From NCBI GenBank assembly GCA_951799445.1, contig OX637296.1, forward strand, positions 10,354,001-10,418,000: a stretch of DNA of 64,000 nt. The letters are read 5' to 3'. The DNA comes from Pseudisothecium myosuroides. Taxonomy: Eukaryota > Streptophyta > Bryopsida > Hypnales > Lembophyllaceae. This document shows positions 12,565 to 23,051 of this stretch, piece after piece; the stretch's first letter is position 1; each line of letters begins with the position of its first letter. Made by a program: the position numbers and the translations under genes. A model generated the notes under the pieces. The model did not search any database. It was not told the DNA's origin and saw only the letters and a list, made by a program, of their open reading frames with translations.

Positions 12565-12892
12565 TATGAAACTACATGTGGGCCAGCAGGATCTTCAATC
12601 ACGACATTGCAAAACGGCGCATTGCAAGGAAGTACCGATTTTCAAGATGCATTCCATTATTTACTTCTCTTTATTAGGAAACAAATTGAGACGTATTTTT
12701 TCATTTCATCAAAGAAACCATGAGTATGTTACCTGAGGCACTTTCGAGCATCCGATTGGACGAAGTACGGAACTGAACCAGGCGCCATCGCAGCAGGAGC
12801 AAGCTCGCGATTGAGCGCTGTTTCTCCCACAATTACTCAGTTAGAAAATCTTCTTCTCCGCAGCCGCAGACTCTCCGCCCATGCCAGAATGA
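12565..12892 (+). pseudogene. Frameshifted relic of the 130-codon plus-strand ORF
   Basis: Reads TTLQNGALQGSTDFQDA, clearly related to the open frame at 44936-45328, but an extra T in the run attttttca shifts the frame, and a further G in ttacctgaggc shifts it again. The frame stops at SSKKP. Function unknown. Confidence 0.5.
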
Positions 12893-13374
12893 ATTAGACT
12901 GCAATTGCAAACGTTCACAACGGTGCAATGATCGAAACACTCGATACACCGATCGACAGTTACACCAATACACCAGTACCCCGACCAGTACTGACCTGAA
13001 ATGAGATATGTCAATAAAATATGCTTTTAGCCAATTAATGCCGCAAGCACCCACATCAGATCACAAGTGAAGTTGACTTCAATTGATCAGGAAAGTGAGG
13101 AAACTGTGCAGAGCAAAACGATCAGCATTGAATGACTGAAGTTGTGGAGATGGCTTCGAAGCTCTATATACTGTAGAAACTGACACCCTGCTCCAACGTC
13201 TGTATGTGTCTGTGTTGCACTATTGTCTGGGAAACTCGGGCTGGAGAAGTCCGTACACAACAAGCTAGGGAGTGGGCCCCACACTCCCAACGAACAGTGT
13301 CGTATTTTTGTGGCTGGTGGGCCACTGGGCCCTACCTCACGCAGACACCTTTTTCTGTGTTAAAAAATTTCTAA

Positions 13375-13503
13375 AGGTATGTTCTTACTTAGTGTTAAAA
13401 GATTGTTGTTACTAAGGGTCTTTGAAACAAATTTAGGCATATTTTTGAACCGGATTCACATTGCAAACCTAAACCCTATATAACACCAAGTGGGAACATA
13501 CTT
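13375..13503. mobile_element. Miniature TAA-flanked element, 129 bp
   Basis: Ends AGGTATGTTC and GAACATACTT with TAA outside each (13372-13374, 13504-13506). The terminal word is nearly that of the 3.4-kb foldback (GGGTATGTTC), so it is a short member of the same Harbinger-like group. It is present at the same place in every paralogue of this segment, so the insertion is old. Confidence 0.7.
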
Positions 13504-14282
13504 TAAGCCCTAAACATTATAAAGTTCATTTATAGGAGAGTAACGTTTTTTTTTTTACTTTTTGAGAAAGGGCAGGGATAGCAATGACTTATAATTTTCT
13601 GAAGCACTACATATAAACATTCATCCATCTTTAGAACCAGAAAAACTCATTTCCACCACATTCATGCACTTTTTCATCCAAATCTGACAAATTCATCTAC
13701 ATTTTCAATGGAAATGGAAATTTGCAGGTGAAAATAGACTATTTTTACCTAGCAAAAAGTAGAGATTTATTTTCAGTTGGTGCAATCTAACCCTAATATA
13801 GTGCCCTTTCCAAAAGATTTGGTGTGGAGTGTGGAGTGCTTGTGGTCTCTAAAAGATGCATTTTTCACCCAGCCAAATTATCCTTAATATTTGAGCTAGT
13901 GGAAAATATGGAACAAAGTACAAAATTTTGTCAATCTTTATGGGGTGCATTTTTCATTCATTTAAGTTTTCATTTAAATTGGCCATCATTGCTTAAATTG
14001 CTACAATATATGGTATCCAAGACTATAGCTTGATAATTTTTTTGGTCATGCTTATTTATTTGTGACACGTAGACAAATAGTAATGTTTTCTTGTCCCCAC
14101 TTGTGCTTCACCTCTTTGTTTAATTGTATCAACATAAAAAAGCTTGGAGCATTCCCTCCAATATGCTAAAATGAACCTTCAATTGCTACAATGGCCAATC
14201 CAGGTCTTCTCGAAGCCTTGCCGTCTACACCACACCATTCTCAAGGTCCTACCATGTTTATGCTTTTGGCCCACAATCATTA

Positions 14283-14524
14283 GGAAAAATCTGAGCCCTC
14301 GGGAGGGCTGTTAAGGATTCATTTTTTGGCCCCCCGAGGTGCAAAAACAGAAAAATAAAATAAATAAAAAATTGAAAAAAAAATATTTAAAAAATAAAAA
14401 ATATTTAAAAAATATTAAAATCTGACGTGGCACAAGTAGTGCCATGTCAGTAGCAGCTGAATTCCTCCCTAAATACACTCGGGAGGTCCAGAACTCGCGG
14501 CCCTCTTGAGGGCTGAATTTTTTC
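14283..14524. mobile_element. TA-flanked MITE with G-box-like hairpin, 242 bp
   Basis: Imperfect inverted ends: left GGAAAAATCTGAGCCCTC, right reverse complement GAAAAAATTCAGCCCTC, with TA on both sides (Stowaway/mariner type). A poly-A/T core is followed by an imperfect hairpin at 14422-14450, ctgacgtggc and its partner gccatgtcag, whose stem carries an ACGTGG core like plant bZIP sites. No coding capacity. Confidence 0.65.
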
Positions 14525-14841
14525 TAATGTCTACGCTCAATCAACGAGTCTTTTGGAAGCCTTGCCGTTTATTCCATGCCACTTTGAAGACCCCTCATAT
14601 TTATATTTTTGGTGTACAATCTAAGCTCAATCAAGGGTTTTTAAGAAGCCTTGCCATTCACGCCACTCTCAAAACCCCACCATTTCCATGCTTTTGAACA
14701 ATAGTTTGAACTCCATATAAATTGAACTACTTTGTCCTTTGTGGTCTAATCAGATAAGATTGTCCACAATACAGGTCTCAAAAAGTCTTTATTATGGACC
14801 TTTGCTAAGTAGTGATTAGCTAACAATAGTTGCACTGCAAT

Positions 14842-15061
14842 CACTAGAAGAAAATTGTGTTAAATTCCCTGAAAACAAGTCACCTTGTTTTCGTTGAGTT
14901 CTCGTTTCAAAACGCAGGAAAAATGCGGTCAAAACGCAAAAAATGCAGGAAAACGCAGAAAACTGTGTTTTTTGGCTTTTCCACTTTCGGTTTTGAAATA
15001 GGAACTCAACGAAAACAAGGTGACGCGTTTTCAGGGAATGTAACGCAATTTTCTTCTAGTG
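14842..15061. mobile_element. CACTA-type MITE, 220 bp
   Basis: Begins CACTAGAAGAAAATTG and ends with the near-perfect inverse; AAT lies outside both ends (14839-14841, 15062-15064). CACTA ends with a 3-bp duplication fit the CACTA/EnSpm superfamily. The inverted match extends roughly 70 bp inward, so most of the element folds back. The apparent 78-codon frame inside is a by-product. Confidence 0.7.
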
Positions 15062-15064
15062 AAT

Positions 15065-16308
15065 ATAATCTTATTCTTGAGACTAGTTGTTGAAAAGTAT
15101 ATAAGTTCAAAGTAGACCTTGACTAATGCTGTTCAAAATATTTCTTAAACAACCTTTTATAGTGATTTTAGAAATATTCTAAAATTCAACTTCTATTTTT
15201 CTACCTTATATTTTCAAATTCTTATCTTAGAAGTGTGTAATTATGTACACTTAAAAATTTAATGAAATATTAGAGTGATCTTTAGAAATAGACCTATTGA
15301 TGCTATAATTATACAATTATTTTGTGTAAAATTTTTTCTCAACTTTTGTCTTTATTTGATCATTTTTACAAGGACCTTAAAAGGAATCCTATTGTAAAAA
15401 ATTAACCCAATGGTGTGGGACCATTTACCATGTGTTAAAAAAATTTAACTATCCAAAAATAGCCCCCAATTTTATGCCACAATGTCACGCTTTCTAATTT
15501 GGGATTTTTTTACCATTTAGTACCCAAAAAAACAAATTTGGAGCTGAAATTTGGAGAAGATGGTCTTGTAAAATTTGTAGCTATTTTTTGAAGGAATTTT
15601 TAAAATAATTGTATGTAATATGGAAGTGCACAAAATGAGCTTCTTTCTGCTTGCATTTTGAAATATATAAAATATTATTTTGGTGGTTCTTTTTGTGAAT
15701 GACCACCTCCATAGAGTTGCTAAAACTTGACAATTTTTATTTTAATTAGTTAGTTTTTTTCTTATTTTTCACTAATTAAAACATCAAAGAATCTATTTTC
15801 TTGAGATTTGACACTTTTCTAGTTCTCCTACTTAGAAATTTTTTCTATAGTTACTTTTCCTTGGTGGTTACCTTCATCTTAAAGGTGTATACATTTTCTA
15901 GTGCCTCCTGAGCGACTCCGCCGGATCGGAACGTGCCTATCAATCACACTCTCTCAGCTAAGAAGTCCATGCCTTGGCGACGATCAATTCGATGATTTTC
16001 CCTCAAGGAACCTTACCTTCAGGAGCGCGATGGGGAATTTAATTGACTTGGCAAAATAATTTTGAGTTAAAATGGCAAGGCTAAATGGGACAATTCAAAC
16101 TTGAAATTTGAGCTGTCTTACAGAGTTTAACATGAAAGGGAGATATACCACCAATGCACAGTGCAAAATGAAGTTCCCATTTTAATTCATTTATGAACCT
16201 GTCTGTGCAAGCCTCGGGTACCAGCATCTGAAGCATGGCAGGTACGTGATGCAGATTCTCGGGGCGCCATGCCTGAGGTCGCCGGTACTACATTCTACCG
16301 AAATACCA
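15065..16308. other. Downstream flank of F-box copy 1, no gene
   Basis: Mostly AT-rich. From about 15900 to 16300 the base composition becomes more balanced and probably includes the 3' UTR of the minus-strand F-box gene. No separate gene is supported. Confidence 0.5.
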
Positions 16309-17686
16309 CTACTTCAAACGTACTCTGTCGGTCGAACCGTTTGTAAGTTCCAGTTTCAGATTGCCTCGGAAACTAGGCTCAAAAAGAAATGCTGGGGGTT
16401 TGAAGCCGCAGAAGTTCATTTCTCCACTTCCATCCCAAGTTGGTGCACTCAAATCCCCTGTGCGATTTCCACTTTTCATATCGTAAATGACGCCCGTGTG
16501 TGCAATGCTGTTGAAAATGCACAACCTCTTCTTCCCAAACGGTAAGCAGGTGTACTCCGGGTAGATCTGACGCCCCGACTGACGACTGCCAACCTTCGTC
16601 TCGGTCATCACGTTCCTCCACTTCTCTGGTGGACCTTCACCTGAATTGGGGTGCATGGCGTTCTGAAGTATGTCGATGCGATGTTCAACAGTCCGACGAT
16701 GATTGTAAGGATTGTGCTCGATCTCCGAAAACACGACAATCTTTCCGTTGATATTGGACACCTGCATAATGTTCAAGTTGGATGCAGTCGGCAAAGGGCA
16801 TGCCAGATCAGGTAACCATTTCCCCTCATCCACACTGTATGCCAGAATTCCCCAGCGGCCACGGCCATGGTCTCCATCCAAGAAGGCGACGCAATGCAAA
16901 ACCCCGTTCTTGCAGGCGCCATTCTGATGCTCATTCAAGGCAAAGACAGACCCGGGAACGTCCTCGGTCACAGTCCACATCGAGGTGCGAGAATCAAACA
17001 CTTCGGTGATTTTCGAGAGATGCTCGCCACCGGTCCTGGGAGTCCCGGCAACGATAATTTTGAAGGAATCTCCCGTCGAAGCGACCACCATTTGCAGTAG
17101 CACAGGATTCCGGGGATGGTTCAGAGGCGGGAGCTCCCTCCACCTTCCGGTCAGGGGATTGAGTACTACAATCTTCTCTGCGATCTCCTGAAATGCCAGA
17201 CAGGAGGACTGGACCGCAGAGACATAGACACACAGGAGGCCACCAGCTCCACAAATAAAATGATCTTTGAACAAGTTGGTATCCAATTTGGGGAGCATTG
17301 CAAACGGCGGTAACTTCATCCAAGTTTGGGTATCCAAGTCATAGCCAGCGCATCGCCAAACATTATCATCGCGAACGTAGAAGTGTAGCCCTGTGAGCCG
17401 TGCCTCTCGGGGCTGCTGGCTCTCTCGGCAACAAGAAAATCCGTCATCCTCTATGCGGGCTTTGAACAACTTGCATACTGCTTTCACTTGAAACAAGGTT
17501 TTGCAATCGAGTTTGGCCAGAATGGAGTCCAAGATTTCGTCTGAGAAGTCGCAGAGATTCCAGACGCTTTTTCGGTCATCATTGTTTTGTGCAGGTCCAT
17601 CCTCTCTCCTGGTCACTGCTTCGACTAAGGTCTCACCCACGGACCATGGCACAGCACAGCTCGTAATTTGGTTCCTGGAGGAATCA
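16309..17686 (-). CDS. F-box/Kelch-repeat protein, array copy 1
   Basis: Probable substrate-recognition subunit of an SCF (Skp1-Cullin-F-box) ubiquitin ligase. Counting from the start of the open frame at 17736, the F-box is at residues about 61-97 (LCDFSDEILDSILAKL, FQVKAVCKLFKARI). Kelch-type beta-propeller blades follow at about 163-205 (GAGGLLCV, NPLTGRWRELPPL), 225-258 (FKIIVAG, EVFDSRTSMW), 275-312 (GVLHCVAF, YSVDEGKWLPDL) and 330-376 (GKIVVFSE, EKWRNV). The layout and TGRWRELPP/DSRTSMW blades match plant F-box/Kelch proteins. There is no ATG upstream of the F-box in this frame: the 17736 codon is GTG. I end the exon at 17686, a splice acceptor AG preceded by ttaac, a plausible branch point; the divergent fourth copy keeps the AG but has a stop just upstream. 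The first exon is not identified. Confidence 0.85.
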
Positions 17687-17911
17687 CTACACCCGACACA
17701 AGCAGTTAATAGAAGAATACGTACGTAACTGTGCACTACGATCCAATTGAAATCAATTGAGAGCAGTTAGAAGTTCAAGGATCGGAACAGTGTGACCAAA
17801 ATAATATATAGTCAATGGGGGCGCCTGCTTTCTGTGTCGGTATCCTATTCACTGTACAGTAGTACAGTGACGTGCATCGTGAGTTCGTGACACGATCATT
17901 TTCACGACACT

Positions 17912-18238
17912 ATGATGGAAAAAGAAACTGGGAATACTGCCTCAAGGTTCACGACATTGCAAAACGGCGCATTGCGAGAAAGTACCGAACTTCAAGATGC
18001 AGTTTATCAATTCTGTCTTGTAGGAAACAAATTGAGACGTATTTTTTCATTTCATCAAAGAAACCATGAGTACGTTACCTGAGGCACTTTCGAGCATCCG
18101 ATTGGACGAAGTACGGAACTGATCCAGGCGCCATCGCAGCAGGAGCAAGCTCGCGATTGAGCGCTGTTTCTCCCACAATTACTCAGTTAGAAAATCTTCT
18201 TCTCCGCAGCCGCAGACTCTCCGCCCATGCCAGAATGA
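17912..18238 (+). pseudogene. Frameshifted relic of plus-strand ORF, unit copy 1
   Basis: Same ATG and first 40 codons as the open frame at 44936, then an extra T at attttttca and an extra G at cctgaggc break the frame. Final recognisable words KIFFSAAADSP end at a stop near 18238. Lies divergently upstream of the F-box exon. Confidence 0.5.
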
Positions 18239-19589
18239 ATTAGACTGCAATTGCAAACGTTCACAACGGTGCAATGATCGAAACACTCGATACACCGATC
18301 GACAGTTACACCAATACACTACAGACCTAAAATGAGTTCTGTCAATGCTTTTAGCCGGCCAATGTCGCAAGCACCCACATCAGATCTCAAGTTAACCCCT
18401 TTAGGATGTGGAGACCCTGCCTGGGCCTCGGTTTCCAGTATTTGACATTTTTGTGCTAATTCCCTTACGTATTGGACAAAACATAAAACTAGAAACACCT
18501 TGGCAAAGTTGTGGAGCTAATTATGAGATTAAAATCTAAAAATAAAAAATTAAAGGGTAGAAGCTATGCTTGCGTAAAGAGCATGTTCTATGTATTCGTA
18601 GTGAATACAAGGTCTTTTCTGTAGAAGGCATCGTATCAAGTGTACTATGTTGGAAAGTATGCATACTTCTTTGGCTACCAGCAAGAGCAGTTAAGAACAG
18701 TTGCCCTACGTAATCCATTGCATTGTAGAGATTATATGTTGGCAAGCAAGTTTGCCTTGAATTCTTCAATGCACTTGCTTGAAACTCCAAATTTACTAAT
18801 TATGGACATTCTTTGTAATTGAAAGTATATTGGCTCACAGCCAATACTTGTTTATTTTTAATTTAATTTTAATTGTATTTGATCCAAAATGATGATTATG
18901 ATCCATTTTAACTCAAAAGTGTATATTTGGACTACATTTATATCATATTTTCCTCATTTACTAGCAAATGTGATGTTAATTTTGAACTGGATAGTAATCC
19001 ATAATTAGTTAAATTGGAAATTTGAGTTTTATGATGGAATTTTTTGAAACAAATGGGAATTTGAAAAAGAAGAAATGTCATGGAATCACATACCCGCTTC
19101 TAATTCACATGCTTAGTTCATCCAATTGAAATCCAATGATACTTTTAGAGGACATTGTGAACCACCATTTATCTTCAATTATTATAAAATGAGAATTTTA
19201 AACAATGTGAGTGAATTTAAGAATCCAAAAGTATTAGTATTTCAAATAAGACCATAACTATGAATTAGGGAGTTTTTCATTAGATAATGATGGAAACGTT
19301 TAGAGTTTAGGGTGAAGAACTTAAAAATGAAAATAGAAAAAAACAAAAGAACAATTGTAGGGAAAAAATAGGGGTTTCAAACTAAAATTACTTTAAGCAA
19401 GAATTAGTAAAGTGACCAAATTAGGCAACAGAAAAGTGGTGATTAAATGAAAACAAAAATTTAACAATGTAGAAAAATGAAGTAAGAATGAAATAGGAAA
19501 CCGAAAAGATATCAATTACAAAAAAATACAAAACCAATTTGAAAACAAAAGACTACAGGTAGCAATCATGTTCAATGTAGAACTTCAAA

Positions 19590-19910
19590 CCTATTTTAGC
19601 ATGATTGGATAATTTAGTTAAAAAAACTTTGAACTAAGAGAAGTTGATAAATCACACTAACCTTCATCTCCAAAAAAGCGTTTGAGATTTTGAAATTTGA
19701 ATAAAAAGTTATGAACAAAATTACTGGACATTTTCTTTGACATTTTCAAACACCCTCTTTGAATTTTGTCCATAACTTTTGATTGGAGGCTCAAAATTAC
19801 AAATGGATTTTTGGAAATGAAACTTAGCTTGATTATGCAATTTTTTTTAGTTTTTGAAGAAAGTTATTCTACTATGCCAAAATTGGGTCTAAAATTGTAC
19901 AATGAATACA
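19590..19910. repeat. Degenerate foldback nested in the 3565-bp element, copy 1
   Basis: Two arms face each other: aacttcaaacctattttagc..gattgga and, inverted, ctatgccaaaattgggtcta. Interior words tccataacttttgattggag and ggatttttggaaatgaaac are shared with the arms of the 3.4-kb foldback and with the foldback at 46448, so all three belong to one family. No TSD could be fixed. Confidence 0.45.
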
Positions 19911-20077
19911 ATTCCTACATTTTGACTATGAGCGGCCGCATGTTCAACTTGTCCCATATCTTTTGAGGATGGTGGACTATGACATTCAATATAAGTACAA
20001 CCTCTCCACCCGACACTTATCATTTGGAATACATTGAACCTTGTGCTTGGCATTTTCTTAGGAACGGATATCTTATA

Positions 20078-20343
20078 GAAGAGATTTGAGGGCTCGGAGG
20101 GACCGTTTCAGGCTGTTCCCGCAGCTGGGAACAGTCAAAATATAAAAATAATTTAAAAAAATAAAAAAAATATTATTAAAAAAATAAAAATATTATTATT
20201 AAATTTTTTTTGTAAAAAAATATTAAAAAATTAATTTTCTGACGTGGCACTTTCTTGGCCACGTCAGATTATTGCTCCCAAGCTGTTCCCAGGGTTCCCA
20301 GGGCCAGATAACTCGCGGGCTCTTGGAGACCTCAAATCTCCCC
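20078..20343. mobile_element. TA-flanked MITE with perfect G-box palindrome, 266 bp, copy 1
   Basis: Ends GAAGAGATTTGAGGGCTC and, inverted, GGGGAGATTTGAGG, with TA outside (20076-20077, 20344-20345). Same family as the element at 14283. The stem at 20239-20267 is ctgacgtggc / gccacgtcag, a full inverted pair with a 9-base loop, placing two GACGTGGC bZIP-type cores back to back. Nested in the 3565-bp TTAA element. Confidence 0.65.
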
Positions 20344-21964
20344 TAATGATTGTTTCCCTTGGAAAGGGAGCAATCATGTTGTCTATAGAAAATGCAAACT
20401 ACAAGAGTACATGTACATTCCTACAAATATGACACCTTGATGAGGTGGATGGAAAAATTAAGAGTTTGTTTCAAACTTTGCATGTTTAGGGTTCATGCAC
20501 ACTTTGGCGACGTCCCCTTCCATCCAATTGTAATCTTTTGGTGTTCAATATGATGTCATTGTCTCAATTGAGACAACCTACTATATCAATAAATACAATA
20601 AAATTATATTTCAAGCATTTTTGCTATTTATGTTTGGATTCTTTTACATTCAAATGTATGCATATTTTTTAATGTATTCATCATTGCATATACTTCATTC
20701 ATTAAAATTGATATTCTACATTTCAATGTATGCATGTTTGTAAGAAAATTTATATGAAGATTTTAATAATTTTTAATTAGAGACTTATTGAAATTTTTAC
20801 TTTGCATTCTATTTATTGTATGAAATTTCTAATAAAATTAGAATAGTATGGTAAATGCATAGTGTAGCAAGCGCCAACCACTAGTGTTGTGTAGAAAAAT
20901 GCAAGCTATAAGAGTATATGTGAATTAGCCAATAGGATTTTTTTTTAAAGATTGAGGTTGTGTCTATGATTCAATTTGTATTTTAAAACAAGTTAGGTTT
21001 CGGGATTGAAACAACCTAGGTTCTAGAATTTTTTTTCTTTTTTGGAAGAAGGCTATGTTTGCATTCATTTTGTATTTTTGAAAGAAGTTAGGTTTGGATT
21101 TTTTTCCCCCATAACAAACGAGGTTTTTGAATCTTTCATTTTTTGGTAAGAGGTTGGGTCTACATTTCCCTTTTAGGATGTGTGTTGGAAGGTAGGTTTG
21201 TCTTCTATTATTCAATCCACTTGCTTACTTTAGATAATTTGCATTATTTTTCTAAACTTGAATTATTTGAGACTTCTCAAAGTTCAATAGTGATATTTAG
21301 CATTTTATTTTAATTTTATTGATAATTCATAAGTTCATTGGAAAAGATGGTTTTTAGAACTTGATAAGTAGTTATGTTTCAATTATTATAGTCATAGTAA
21401 TAATTCTTTTCATAATCCTACAATTTTTACTTCCTTTCTTTGTATTTTGTGGAAAGTTGGATTTGCATTTCTATATGAATCAACTTCTGCCCTCATAGAT
21501 TTTCAATTTCATAAATTCCTCAATCAAATTCTTACAGCTAAACTACCTTGTTGCATGGGCTACTGTTGTCCTTGTTGAAGCTCCATTTTCCTTGGCCACC
21601 GGTACATCCGGTCCACCTTGACCTACCACCGCTACAGGTGCGTCAGACCAAGTGTGTGAGGGTTGTTGAACGAACAATTTTGTGTTGGTTTTCCCTTATT
21701 CTCCCACTTCATACAGTATGCTCTTCGTATGTAGAGCACCAGACACCCTTGCACAGTCACTAATTTTTGGCCGGATCTTATTTTCCTCAAAATCACTTTT
21801 GATTTTAGAATTGTAAAGAATACTTGCAAGCGGTCGTTGAGTAAAAATCCCAACTTAAAAAGATGTGTTGAAGAGTTACCAAATGGTGATTATACAACAA
21901 TGGCCCTCAAAATACGTTGGAATGGCTCTCGTATGCCATTCTGCCAACATCCTAAAGGGATTAA

Positions 21965-22150
21965 GTTGGTTTCAATTGATCAGGAAACTGTGCAGAGCAA
22001 ACAATCAGCATTGAATGACTAAAGTTGTGGAGATGGCTTCGAAGCTCTATATACTGTAGAAACTGACACCCTGCTCCAACGTCTGTATGTGTCTGTATTG
22101 CACTATTGTCTGGGGAACGCGGGCTGGAGAAGTCCGTACACAACAAGTTA
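21965..22150 (-). promoter_or_regulatory. Probable distal 5' region of F-box copy 1
   Basis: Paralogous to 13065-13265 in segment B. On the minus strand it holds acagtatatagagcttcg near 22050, a good TATA box directed toward the F-box gene, but the 3.57-kb insertion now separates it from the F-box exon. Whether it is still used is unknown. Confidence 0.3.
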
Positions 22151-22420
22151 GACGTTAAACCTGTCTCACGAAGTGGGCGCTGCAGGGTGAAAACGCAAGG
22201 AATTTTACCCCCGAGAAAAACACAAGAATTTTTTATTTTTCACATATTATTTAAAGAAAAATTCTGAATTCATATTTGCAATTAGTGGCCCCAAATTAAC
22301 TGGGGTAGACCTACACTTAACCCTAGACACAATTCAAAACAAGGGCAAGATTTTACTTTTATTCCCCCAACTTTTGCGTTTTATCCTGCGGGTCCCACTT
22401 CGTGAGACGAATTTAACGTC
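22151..22420. mobile_element. MITE with GACGTTAAA ends, 270 bp, copy 1
   Basis: Left end GACGTTAAACCTGTCTCACG and the right end in reverse complement GACGTTAAATTCGTCTCACG share about 30 bp with four mismatches; TA lies outside both ends. Segment B lacks it at the matching place (acaacaagctagggagtg near 13258), so it inserted after the paralogues diverged. Confidence 0.7.
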
Positions 22421-22523
22421 TAGCATTAGGGAGTGGGCCCCACACTCCCTACAAAGGGTGTCCTATTTTGTGGCTGGTGGATCCTACCTCACGCAGACAC
22501 CTTTTTTGTGTTGAAAATTCTAA

Positions 22524-22651
22524 AGGTATGTTTTTACTTAGTGTTAAAGATTGTTGTTACCGAGGGTTTTAGAAACAAATTTAGACCTACTTTTGAACCG
22601 GATTCACATTGCAAACATCAACCCTATATAACACCAAGTGGGAACATACTT
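22524..22651. mobile_element. Miniature TAA-flanked element, unit copy 1
   Basis: Orthologous to the 129-bp element at 13375, same ends (AGGTATGTTT/GGAACATACTT) and the same flanks. Confidence 0.65.
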
Positions 22652-23051
22652 TAAGTCCTAAACATTATGAAGTTCATTTATAGGAGAGCAACGCTTTTTT
22701 TTTACTTTTTGAGAAAGTGCAAGGATAGCAATTATGACTTATAATTTGGTGAAGCACTACATATAAACATTTGTCCATCTTTAGAACCAAAAAAACTCAT
22801 TTCCACCACATTCATGCACTTTTTTTTTTAATCTAAATCTGAAATTTATGTACATTTTCAATGGAAATGGAAATTTGTAGATAAAAAAAGACTATTTTTA
22901 CCTAGCAAAAAGTAGAGATTTATTTTCAATTGGTGCAATCTAACCCTAATATAGTGCCCTTTCCAAAAGGTTTGGTGTGGAGTGCGGAGTGCTTGTGGTC
23001 TCTAAAAGATGCATTTTTCATCTTGCCAAATTATCCTCAATATTTGAGCTA

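Larger units (their letters stand above)
12547..13970. repeat. Segment B, first copy (1424 bp)
   Basis: Matches 48712-50135 at a constant offset of 36165 bp. The only difference I found is G at 13910 against A at 50075. It starts at ccctcgattttag and stops at agttttc, right before the tandem array. It is a paralogue of the right half of the 13.5-kb unit but lacks the transposons found there. Confidence 0.9.
18396..21960. mobile_element. TTAA-flanked element, 3565 bp, unit copy 1
   Basis: Ends CCCCTTTAGGATG and CATCCTAAAGGGA (inverse with one mismatch) with TTAA on both sides (18392-18395, 21961-21964). Segment B gives the empty site: cacaagtgaagttgac at about 13055 against caagTTAA...TTAAgttgg here. 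Termini resemble the small CCCCTAAAGG family, so this may be a longer relative. No transposase is recognisable; the interior is AT-rich with nested small elements. It sits in the upstream region of the F-box gene, splitting it from the sequence with the tatatag motif at about 22050. Confidence 0.75.

Noticed and set aside
14857..15093. 78-codon frame rich in Lys/Arg, repeated in all units
   Set aside because: It lies within a foldback CACTA-type MITE and ends at its border; repetition comes from the tandem array.
17687..17736. Hydrophobic N-terminus of the F-box frame (ILLLTACVGC) as a signal peptide
   Set aside because: It starts with GTG, lies upstream of a likely splice acceptor and is interrupted by a stop in copy 4, so it is probably intron.
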